Below are positions 1 to 5,150 of a stretch of DNA of 6,098 nucleotides, piece by piece; the first letter of the stretch is position 1, and every line of letters begins with the position of its first letter. Source of the stretch: Solirubrobacterales bacterium 70-9. GTDB lineage: Bacteria > Actinomycetota > Thermoleophilia > Solirubrobacterales > 70-9. The stretch covers positions 1 to 6,098 of the forward strand of contig MKSH01000052.1 in NCBI GenBank assembly GCA_001898095.1. Reading direction: 5' to 3'. The translations under genes were made by a program, and so were the position numbers. The notes below the pieces were generated by a model that saw nothing but the letters and a program-made list of their open reading frames with translations, ran no database searches and was not told the DNA's origin.

Positions 1-50
1 TGCACCACGAGCCGTTCTGGCAGGTCATGAAGCCCGGCCAGTTGGGATAG
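1..50 (+). CDS. Possible 3' end of an unidentified protein
   Basis: Reading codons from base 3, an open frame enters from the left edge and ends at TAG (48-50), giving the tail HHEPFWQVMKPGQLG. Nearly all of its codons end in G or C, as expected for a gene in this genome. However, an open frame on the opposite strand shares the same wobble positions, so this does not prove which strand is coding. The stop falls just before a hairpin and faces the minus-strand unit that ends at 93, which would fit two convergent genes. The family is not recognised from 15 residues. Confidence 0.2.
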   Translation, partial: HHEPFWQVMKPGQLG

Positions 51-63
51 CCGGAGAACTTCA

Positions 64-93
64 GTCTGTTGGTCGGTGACCGGGAACCAAGAC
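64..93. terminator. Weak hairpin between convergent gene ends
   Basis: The sequence folds as GTC, TTGGT and CGG pairing with CCG, ACCAA and GAC around a TGA loop, with small bulges (TG on one side, GGA on the other). It lies exactly between the putative rightward stop at 50 and the leftward stop at 93-95, where a two-way terminator would be expected. There is no clear T-run on either side, so it is not a classical intrinsic terminator. This call rests on position and pairing only. Confidence 0.25.
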
Positions 94-296
94 TAGCTCC
101 CAGGATACCGGTTGGTCTCGCGCGGGCCATCGCGGCTGCAGGTGTCGCCGGAGACCGATGTTGCCCACATCAGCCCATCCCGCACCTTGATGAACACCTC
201 CGCTGGCAGCGGCGAGTAAACCGCCCGCTGGGCGATGATCGCGTCTTCGCCTGCTTTTGATGATGCCTCGGCGATGACCACGGCAGCAGCGGTCAC
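93..296 (-). CDS. Small hypothetical protein coupled to the membrane protein
   Basis: A 67-codon reading frame starts with GTG at 296-294 and stops with TAG at 95-93. Its start overlaps the TGA stop of the upstream membrane-protein gene in the 4-base form GTGA, the usual arrangement for translational coupling. No good independent ribosome-binding site is visible. The product starts MTAAAVVIAEASSKAGEDA and ends in a polar tail with one cysteine (TCSRDGPRETN). It has no convincing membrane segment and no motif that I recognise. Codons favour G/C at the third position but less strongly than in the large genes. It could be a real small partner protein, the eroded start of a longer gene, or chance reading. 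The coupling geometry is its main support. Confidence 0.4.
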   Translation of the reverse strand: MTAAAVVIAEASSKAGEDAIIAQRAVYSPLPAEVFIKVRDGLMWATSVSGDTCSRDGPRETNRYPGS

Positions 297-2074
297 GGCT
301 CCGAGGACTGCGCCGCCGGAACCGCGGAGTGGCCTGCCTCCGCCCAGACGTAGCCGGTGAAGACCAGGAGGTAGGCGGCGCCTACCTCGGCGAACAAGAG
401 GCCGGAGTCGTTGGCCACGCTCCCGACTACGGTCGCGGCGAGCGCACCGAGCAGACCGGCACGCATCGCGGGGAGGCCGTGCAGCCAGTCCGCCAGCCGG
501 TTGCGATGCAAGATGGCGATAGCGCAGACTGCGAGCACCAGCGGCATGAAGGCGAGCAGAAGCGGCCTCACGAAGCTTCCCGCCGCCGCCTGCAGCCGGC
601 GGCGGGCAACCCGGGCGAGCTGCTCGAGACTGTTGGTGTCGAGCACGGAGCGAGCGAAGTGGGAGTTGGAGCCGGAGACCAGGTCGACCAGCGCCACAAG
701 CCCCAGCGCAACGAATGGGCAGATGAGGACTAGCAGTACAGCGCCGGCGCGACGCCGGCGAGGCGAGGGCATCGCGACCGCTGCGCCCGCGGCCCCGACC
801 GGCAGCGTGATCGCCGCGCCGATGTCGGCGCCGAAGGCACCGGCGGAGAAGACGAAGGCAAGGAGAGCGCCGATAGCAAGAAAGACCAAGGCTGCCCGGC
901 GCCCGGGGATCCCCGGGCAGAAGCCGGCGAATGCCGCTCCCGTGCCGGCGATGATCAGCACCGCAAGCAGCGCCTCAAGCTCATTGCCGATCCCATAGAA
1001 GCGCACGCCCAGGCCGGGGTTCGGGCCCAAGAGCGAGAGCGGCGTCAGCGGGGAGCCCGCGATCACGTCGACCACGTAGGCGGAAACCGTCAACGCCGAG
1101 GCAAACGCCAGCGCACGATAGCCGCCTCCGAGGCCGGCCAGGGTCAGGACTCCAAGCAGTGGCGCGCCGAGGATCACCAGTAGCCCTTCGGCTCCTTGGC
1201 TTGGCCGCAGGGCAGCGCCGGCGAGCAGCACGAGTGGCAGGTAGACAACGGCGAGCCCGGCGAGACGCACACCGGATCGGGCGGCCCGCCCTCGCGTGGC
1301 GGCGATCACCAGCAGGAGGGCGGCGAGCCATATGGCCACTCCCGCTCCCAGCACCGGCCCGCGTCGCGAGGAGATCGCGGCCAGCCGCATTCCGAGCGAG
1401 GCCACGGCGCTCGGGTCGAGGGGACCCTGCGAGTGGATCGGCTGTCCCGACATCTGGGCCGGAACACCGAGCCCGAGGCGCACCAGGATCGTCGGCGCGA
1501 TGTCGGTCGTGAGCACGTAGCCATCCATCCGCGTGCTGTCGGAGGTGAGATCGCCGCCGAACCCGCGCCCGGCGATGCCGATCGTAAGCGCCCCCTGCGG
1601 AGATGGCGGTGGGCGCTCGATCGCGATCAGGAGGTCGGCGCCACGCAGGCCCGCGACCAACCGGCGGAGCTCGCGCAGGGATGAGCGTCGGACGTCGAGC
1701 CCCCTTGCGGGATTCGCAGTACGCCGCAGGCGCCCATCGAGGCCCGCAGCGATGAGCGAGGGAAGTCCGAGGCCGGGGGCAGCAGCCGCCGCAAGGCCGG
1801 CTCTGCGCAAGGCCGAAGCTAACAGCCCGGGGACGACTTCCGCCGGAGCCGAGCTGGCGCGAGCAACCACCCGGCTCCAACCCGCCACACGGGTTCGGCG
1901 GACATGGAACGGCGGCAGGGCGGTCGGGTCATAGATGCGGTCGAAGCCACGGCTGCCTTGGCCAATATCGAGATAGGTCTGGGAGGCCGGCACCTCACCC
2001 ATGCCGGCACCGAGGAGACCGGGCGAAAGACCGCCTGCCCGGACCAGCTGCCCAACCGAGGTGCCCGCGGGCAA
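293..2074 (-). CDS. Polytopic membrane protein with alkaline-phosphatase-like N-terminal domain
   Basis: The 593 residues counted from the TTG at 2074 form two halves. Residues 1-235 look like a degenerate alkaline-phosphatase/sulfatase-fold domain: the stretch TYLDIGQGSR (33-42) and the late motif DIAPTILVRLGLGVP (191-205), typical of the end of such domains, are visible. No complete metal-binding or nucleophile set is obvious, so catalysis is doubtful. Residues 240-580 hold about eight to ten membrane segments with conserved-looking motifs RFYGIGNE (358-365), GADIGA (415-420) and NDSG (555-558). I recall this architecture from uncharacterised membrane proteins of Firmicutes and Actinobacteria. 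The function is unknown; a cell-envelope role is a guess. The TTG start is only the first canonical codon. It has no ribosome-binding site and lies just after a signal peptide encoded in the same frame upstream, so the true N-terminus is probably longer. The gene follows the zinc-ribbon gene and overlaps the next ORF by GTGA. Confidence 0.82.
   Translation of the reverse strand: MPAGTSVGQLVRAGGLSPGLLGAGMGEVPASQTYLDIGQGSRGFDRIYDPTALPPFHVRRTRVAGWSRVVARASSAPAEVVPGLLASALRRAGLAAAAAPGLGLPSLIAAGLDGRLRRTANPARGLDVRRSSLRELRRLVAGLRGADLLIAIERPPPSPQGALTIGIAGRGFGGDLTSDSTRMDGYVLTTDIAPTILVRLGLGVPAQMSGQPIHSQGPLDPSAVASLGMRLAAISSRRGPVLGAGVAIWLAALLLVIAATRGRAARSGVRLAGLAVVYLPLVLLAGAALRPSQGAEGLLVILGAPLLGVLTLAGLGGGYRALAFASALTVSAYVVDVIAGSPLTPLSLLGPNPGLGVRFYGIGNELEALLAVLIIAGTGAAFAGFCPGIPGRRAALVFLAIGALLAFVFSAGAFGADIGAAITLPVGAAGAAVAMPSPRRRRAGAVLLVLICPFVALGLVALVDLVSGSNSHFARSVLDTNSLEQLARVARRRLQAAAGSFVRPLLLAFMPLVLAVCAIAILHRNRLADWLHGLPAMRAGLLGALAATVVGSVANDSGLLFAEVGAAYLLVFTGYVWAEAGHSAVPAAQSSEP
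901..918. repeat. Perfect 18-bp GC-rich palindrome inside the membrane-protein gene
   Basis: GCCCGGGGATCCCCGGGC equals its own reverse complement over all 18 bases. It lies in the coding sequence, where it helps encode CPGIPGR (residues 386-392) in a loop between membrane segments. It contains two nested CCCGGG sites around GGATCC. It may be only a by-product of Gly/Pro codons in a GC-rich gene. Confidence 0.6.
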
Positions 2075-2190
2075 CAGCGCGAGGGTGACGGTGGGTGGCT
2101 CCGGTCGAGCTCGGGCCGGTGACGCGAGGATCAGAAGGCAGAGCGCCAGGGACCCGAACAGCCCGGCGCCCCGGGCAACCCCCTCCGCAC
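2075..2190 (-). other. Signal-peptide-coding extension lacking an in-frame start codon
   Basis: Reading upstream from the membrane protein's TTG, the same frame stays open back to a TAA at 2281-2279. It encodes a basic stretch, a hydrophobic core GLFGSLALCLLILA and a signal peptidase I-like site SPARA just before the mature domain (RPEPPTVTLALLP). No ATG, GTG or TTG lies in this frame between 2281 and 2075. A GTG at 2190-2188 is one frame off. One extra base in the C5 run at 2179-2183 would join it to the signal peptide as MRRGVARGAGLFGSLAL. A GGAG lies 4 bases before that GTG. A sequencing error, a real frameshift mutation or a non-standard start codon are all possible. Confidence 0.5.
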
Positions 2191-2232
2191 GCCGCTCCGC
2201 TCGTGATTCCTGGGCGGCGACGGCTATCGGCG

Positions 2233-2508
2233 CTACTCGCCGCCCCCCTCGAGGAGTCCTTCTAAGAAGCTCCGCTTCTTAGACTTGCGGCGGCGCCCGC
2301 CCTTGTCTTCTTCCTGTTCTTCCTGGCGCCCCGAGTACTCCTTCTCATAGTGGTTGCCCTCGGCGTCGATAAGGCGCTCGAGCTCGCCTCGATCCAAGAA
2401 GATTCCCTTGCAGCCCGTGCACTGGTCGACCACTACCTGGTTGCGCTCATAGCTCCGCATCTCGCTGCCGCACTTGGGGCAGATGAGGGCTTGGACCGTC
2501 TCGTTCAT
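2233..2508 (-). CDS. TFIIB-type zinc-ribbon protein
   Basis: This 91-residue soluble protein has two cysteine pairs, CPKC (10-13) and CTGC (30-33), that should bind one zinc ion as a ribbon. They are followed by KGIFLDRGELERLID (34-48), the hallmark of the bacterial zf-TFIIB family. A charged Glu/Lys/Arg-rich linker (about 55-77) leads to a C-terminal KKRSFLEGLLEG segment, a tail that recurs in this family. Its molecular role is unknown; binding nucleic acid or protein is plausible. The ATG at 2508-2506 is chosen because GGAGGAG lies 6 bases upstream and the family starts just before the first CxxC; the frame is open further up but reads like non-coding sequence. It is the first gene of the leftward unit and diverges from the metal-resistance operon, so the intergenic region may serve both. 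Confidence 0.9.
   Translation of the reverse strand: MNETVQALICPKCGSEMRSYERNQVVVDQCTGCKGIFLDRGELERLIDAEGNHYEKEYSGRQEEQEEDKGGRRRKSKKRSFLEGLLEGGGE
2261..2283. repeat. Perfect 10-bp inverted repeat within the zinc-ribbon gene
   Basis: TCTAAGAAGC and GCTTCTTAGA are exact reverse complements separated by TCC. In the mRNA they form a 10-bp stem with a GGA loop. The repeat encodes SKKRSFL near the protein's C-terminus, and the zinc-ribbon stop codon is about 26 bases further on. There is no T-run after it. It could slow ribosomes or protect the mRNA upstream of the membrane-protein gene, or arise simply from the Lys-Lys-Arg-Ser-Phe-Leu codons. Confidence 0.65.
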
Positions 2509-2514
2509 CAAAAT

Positions 2515-2521
2515 CTCCTCC
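2515..2521 (-). promoter_or_regulatory. Ribosome-binding site of the zinc-ribbon gene
   Basis: On the minus strand the bases read GGAGGAG, 6 bases before the ATG at 2508. This strong match to the anti-Shine-Dalgarno sequence decides the start of the zinc-ribbon gene over the longer open frame that begins near 2613. Confidence 0.8.
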
Positions 2522-2669
2522 GGTTGACCTGCCGTTTTACGCGGTGCGTTTCGCCGCATGCGCCGGCTTCGTTCAGTTCGCAAACCCCTGGGAGCCAGGT
2601 TCTGCAAAACCACCGTTTGAACTCGCGAGGCCCTTGCCTAAATCCCGGACTGAAAACCTATCGCTCACA

Positions 2670-2690
2670 ATTTGTATATTTGCAGACCGA
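2670..2690 (+). promoter_or_regulatory. AT-rich promoter/operator candidate before the metal-sensor gene
   Basis: In otherwise GC-rich DNA this stretch is markedly AT-rich. It holds a -10-like TATATT (2675-2680) whose expected transcription start lies within a few bases of the ATG at 2690, and no ribosome-binding site precedes that ATG. This fits a leaderless transcript, which is common in actinobacteria. No good -35 match was found. ATTTG occurs twice, 8 bases apart (2670 and 2678), and TGTATATTTGCA (2673-2684) is an imperfect dyad, so an ArsR-family repressor could bind over the -10 element. The rest of the divergent 2509-2689 region shows only a small CCTGG-GAG-CCAGG hairpin (2587-2599). 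Confidence 0.4.
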
Positions 2691-3028
2691 TGGAACTTCC
2701 CGACTTCGAGCAGCGGCTGGCGCTCTTCTGCGGTTTCGGCGACGCGAGCCGGCTGGCGATCATCACGGAGTTGGTCGCCGGCGAGCGGCGACCCACCGAC
2801 CTGGTCCGGGCCACCGGGCTGCGACAGCCCAATGTCTCGGCACACCTGGCCTGCTTGTGGGACTGTGGGCTGGTCGCGCGGGAGCAGCGCGGCCGCGAGG
2901 TTTACTACCGCCTGACCGAGGGCGTGCCGGAGTTCCTCGAGGCAGCCGATCGGGTGCTCGGGCGCGCTGGGGAGACTGTGGGCTCCTGTCCACGCTACGG
3001 CCGCGGCCGGGCGAGGGCCGCTGCGTGA
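2690..3028 (+). CDS. cmtR: CmtR-type ArsR/SmtB cadmium/lead-sensing repressor
   Basis: This 112-residue winged-helix repressor should bind the operon's promoter as a dimer and leave it when Cd(II) or Pb(II) binds. The body follows the ArsR/SmtB plan: FGDASRLAIITELVAGE (16-32), the recognition helix region LRQPNVSAHLACLWDCGLV (44-62) and the beta-wing REQRGREVYYRL (64-75). Cys55 and Cys59 in the recognition helix and Cys100 in the C-terminal tail match the Cys57, Cys61 and Cys102 ligands of M. tuberculosis CmtR, with spacings of 4 and 41 residues as I recall that sequence. The ArsR-type ELCVCDL motif is absent. ATG 2690 is preferred over an upstream in-frame TTG (2672) that sits inside the -10-like TATATT. 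The stop overlaps the ATPase start (GTGA), so sensor and pump are co-translated and probably self-regulated. Family assignment is secure; the exact metal is inferred. Confidence 0.94.
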   Translation: MELPDFEQRLALFCGFGDASRLAIITELVAGERRPTDLVRATGLRQPNVSAHLACLWDCGLVAREQRGREVYYRLTEGVPEFLEAADRVLGRAGETVGSCPRYGRGRARAAA

Positions 3029-4950
3029 GCGACGAGAGCGAGACCGAGCACCGACTCAGTTGGGGCGAAGCGACCTATCGCTTCCCGCCGCTCCGAAACG
3101 CGTTGCTGGCCGGGCTCCTGCTCTGCCTGGGGCTGGCGCTCGAGGCGCTCGACGTCGCCGGCGGCGTAACGATCGCGATCTTTCTCCTCGCCTGCGCGAT
3201 CGGTGGGCGCTACTTCGCCGCCGAGGGCTTCGAGGAGTTCATCGAGGAGCGCGAGGTCGGCATCGAGGCGTTGATGCTGCTGGCCGCGGCCGGGGCGGCG
3301 GTGTTCGGGCTCTTCGCCGAGGCGGCGACGCTGGTCTTCCTCTACGCACTGGCAGAGGCGATCGAGGAGCTGACCTTCTCGCGTACCCGCTCGGCGATCC
3401 GCGACCTTCTCGATCTCGCTCCCAAGCAGGCGCGCCGTCTGGTCGGCGACCGGGAAGAGGTCGTTGCCGCCGAGCAGCTGGTGGTGGGTGAGATCTTCGT
3501 GGTGCGCCCGGGGGAGGCGCTGCCGACCGACGGGATCGTTCGCAAGGGTAGCTCGACGCTGAACGAGGCGCCGGTCACCGGCGAGTCGATCCCGGTCGAG
3601 AAGGGACCCGGCCAGGAGGTCTTCGCAGGCACCGTCAACGGCGAGCGGGCGCTCGAGGCAGAGGTCACGCGCGCCTACGCCGACAACACGTTGCAGCGCA
3701 TCGTGCACATGGTAGAGGAGGCACAGAGCCAGAAGTCGAGCGCGCAGCGCTTCGTCGACCGCTTCGCCACCCGCTACAGCCCGGCGGTGCTCGGAGGCGC
3801 GGTGCTCGTCGCCCTGGTCCCGCCGCTGCTCGGCGGGAACTGGGAAGAGTGGGCGCTGCGAGCCGTCACCGTGCTCGTCGCGGGCGCACCCTGCGCCCTG
3901 GTGATGTCGGTTCCCGTCGCCGCGGCCGCGGCGATCACCCGCGCCGGTCGCGAGGGCATCCTGATCAAGGGTGGCCTCCAACTCGAAGCGCTGGGACGAA
4001 TCCAGGCGGTTTGCTTCGACAAGACCGGCACCCTGACCAAGGGCAGTCCCGAGGTCACCGATTTCATTGCTCTGGCCGGCGAGGAGACATATGCCCTGCG
4101 GCTGGCGGCGGCGGTCGAGGCCCGCTCGGAGCATCCGCTGGCCAAGGCGGTGGTTGCCTATGCACGGGAGCGTGGGGTCGACCCGCCGCCGGCCGATGAC
4201 TTCGAGGCACTGGTCGGCCACGGGGCAAGCGCCCAGGTCGAGGGACGCGAGGTCTGGGTCGGGAGCCCGCAGTTGGTCGCGCAGCGGGCCTCCGGCGCTG
4301 CGCCGCCGCAGGCCCAAGCTCTCCAAGACGACGGCAAGACCGTGGTCTTCGTCGGCGAGGGCGAGCGGCTGCTGGCACTGCTGGCCCTGCGCGACCAGGC
4401 CCGCCCGGAAGTCGCGACCGCAATCGCAGAGCTGCGGGGCCTGGGCGTCCGCCACATCTCGATGCTCACCGGCGACAACGAGCGCACCGCCCGCGCCATC
4501 GCCCGACAGGCCGGCCTGGACGACGTCAGCGCCGAACTCAAACCCGACGACAAGGTCCGGGCGGTCGAGGCCCTGCGCGAGCGTCACGGCGCCGTCGCGA
4601 TGGTCGGGGACGGAATCAACGATGCACCGGCGCTCGCCGGCGCCGACGTGGGCATTGCGATGGGAACCGGGGGCACCGACGCCGCCATCGAGGCGGCCGA
4701 CGTGGCGCTGATGGCAGATGACCTGCGCAAGGTCGCGGAGGCGCTGCGCCTCGGTCGCCGGGCGACGCGGATCTCGCGCCAGAACCTGCTCTTCAGCGTG
4801 GTGCTGCTGACGCTGCTGATCCCGAGCGCGGTTGTCGGGCTGCTGACGGTCGTCGTGGCGGTGGCCATCCATGAGGCAGCCGAGTTGCTGGCTGTGGGCA
4901 ACGGCGTGCGGGCAGCCCGTGGACCGGCCCGGCCGGTCGCATCGACGTGA
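3025..4950 (+). CDS. Heavy-metal-exporting P1B-type ATPase (HMA-less, APC/HEAAE variant)
   Basis: This 641-residue inner-membrane pump uses ATP to expel soft divalent metal ions (Cd, Pb, Zn or Co). All P-type motifs are present: TGES in the actuator domain (185-188), phosphorylated Asp332 in DKTGT, the P1B-specific HP dipeptide (370-371), TGDN (482-485) and GDGIND (528-533). Membrane segments lie near residues 24-60, 80-115, 250-300 and 590-615. The metal-site motif in the membrane is Ala288-Pro-Cys290 rather than CPC or SPC. The last membrane segment has HEAAE (616-620) where P1B-4 cobalt/zinc pumps have HEGG. No N-terminal metal-binding domain is present, only a short polar leader. The GTG at 3025 overlaps the repressor stop, and GAGGG lies 7 bases upstream. 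Context resembles M. tuberculosis cmtR-ctpG. The class is certain; the substrate is not. Confidence 0.96.
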   Translation: MSDESETEHRLSWGEATYRFPPLRNALLAGLLLCLGLALEALDVAGGVTIAIFLLACAIGGRYFAAEGFEEFIEEREVGIEALMLLAAAGAAVFGLFAEAATLVFLYALAEAIEELTFSRTRSAIRDLLDLAPKQARRLVGDREEVVAAEQLVVGEIFVVRPGEALPTDGIVRKGSSTLNEAPVTGESIPVEKGPGQEVFAGTVNGERALEAEVTRAYADNTLQRIVHMVEEAQSQKSSAQRFVDRFATRYSPAVLGGAVLVALVPPLLGGNWEEWALRAVTVLVAGAPCALVMSVPVAAAAAITRAGREGILIKGGLQLEALGRIQAVCFDKTGTLTKGSPEVTDFIALAGEETYALRLAAAVEARSEHPLAKAVVAYARERGVDPPPADDFEALVGHGASAQVEGREVWVGSPQLVAQRASGAAPPQAQALQDDGKTVVFVGEGERLLALLALRDQARPEVATAIAELRGLGVRHISMLTGDNERTARAIARQAGLDDVSAELKPDDKVRAVEALRERHGAVAMVGDGINDAPALAGADVGIAMGTGGTDAAIEAADVALMADDLRKVAEALRLGRRATRISRQNLLFSVVLLTLLIPSAVVGLLTVVVAVAIHEAAELLAVGNGVRAARGPARPVAST

Positions 4951-5150
4951 CCAACGGGCTATTGCCTGGGGGCACGCTCCCGCTCAGGGTGCGCGGGGCC
5001 GATGTCTTCTTTCCCGACCTCCTTCGGGCAGGGGAAGGCCTGGCTGTCATGGCCGAGAGGGAAGACCCTGGCTCGCCCCGCCAGGCCGAGCGCCTGGTTC
5101 CGTCGGCATTGCACACATGCCCTGCCGCCTCGAGGCTGCAAGCGAGATGA
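4947..5150 (+). CDS. Small hypothetical ORF overlapping both ATPase and lspA
   Basis: A 67-codon frame fills the whole gap between the ATPase and lspA. Its GTG (4947) overlaps the ATPase stop as GTGA, and its TGA (5148-5150) overlaps the lspA start as ATGA. Both junctions are classical coupling geometries, which favours a translated gene in the operon. The product starts MTNGLLPGGTLPLRVRGADV and is polar, with one cysteine (LHTCPAAS) and no membrane segment or motif that I recognise. Third codon positions are GC-biased but less so than in the ATPase. No ribosome-binding site precedes the GTG. It may encode a small accessory protein, or its translation may only carry ribosomes to lspA. Chance overlap cannot be excluded. 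Confidence 0.37.
   Translation: MTNGLLPGGTLPLRVRGADVFFPDLLRAGEGLAVMAEREDPGSPRQAERLVPSALHTCPAASRLQAR

Noticed and set aside
2..130. Minus-strand partial ORF (MARARPTGILG...GFMTCQNGSWC) running off the left edge
   Set aside because: It overlaps the small coupled ORF in another frame, has no ribosome-binding site, and shares wobble positions with the rightward frame ending at 50. It could still be real if the left flank supports it.
981..1880. 300-codon minus-strand frame within the membrane-protein gene
   Set aside because: It is an alternative frame of the recognised gene with an Arg/Pro/Gly-rich, low-complexity product and no motif.
2509..2613. 35-residue N-terminal extension of the zinc-ribbon protein
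   Set aside because: The strong GGAGGAG and ATG at 2508 fit the family start. The extension is Arg-rich and reads as promoter/leader DNA.
2350..3024. Open frame extending the ATPase upstream by 225 codons
   Set aside because: It runs through the intergenic region and the whole repressor gene in another frame and shows no metal-binding domain. The GTG at 3025 has a ribosome-binding site and a standard GTGA overlap.
2995..4872. Long open frame (about 625 codons) on the minus strand opposite the ATPase
   Set aside because: It is the antisense of a clearly recognised gene and rich in Arg, Gln and Asp with no domain. Such shadows are expected where third codon positions are G or C.
4871..5146. 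N-terminal extension of LspA from an ATG at 4871 or 5117
   Set aside because: The upstream codons overlap the ATPase end and read as Arg/Gly/Pro-rich non-membrane sequence. LspA normally begins shortly before its first membrane helix.
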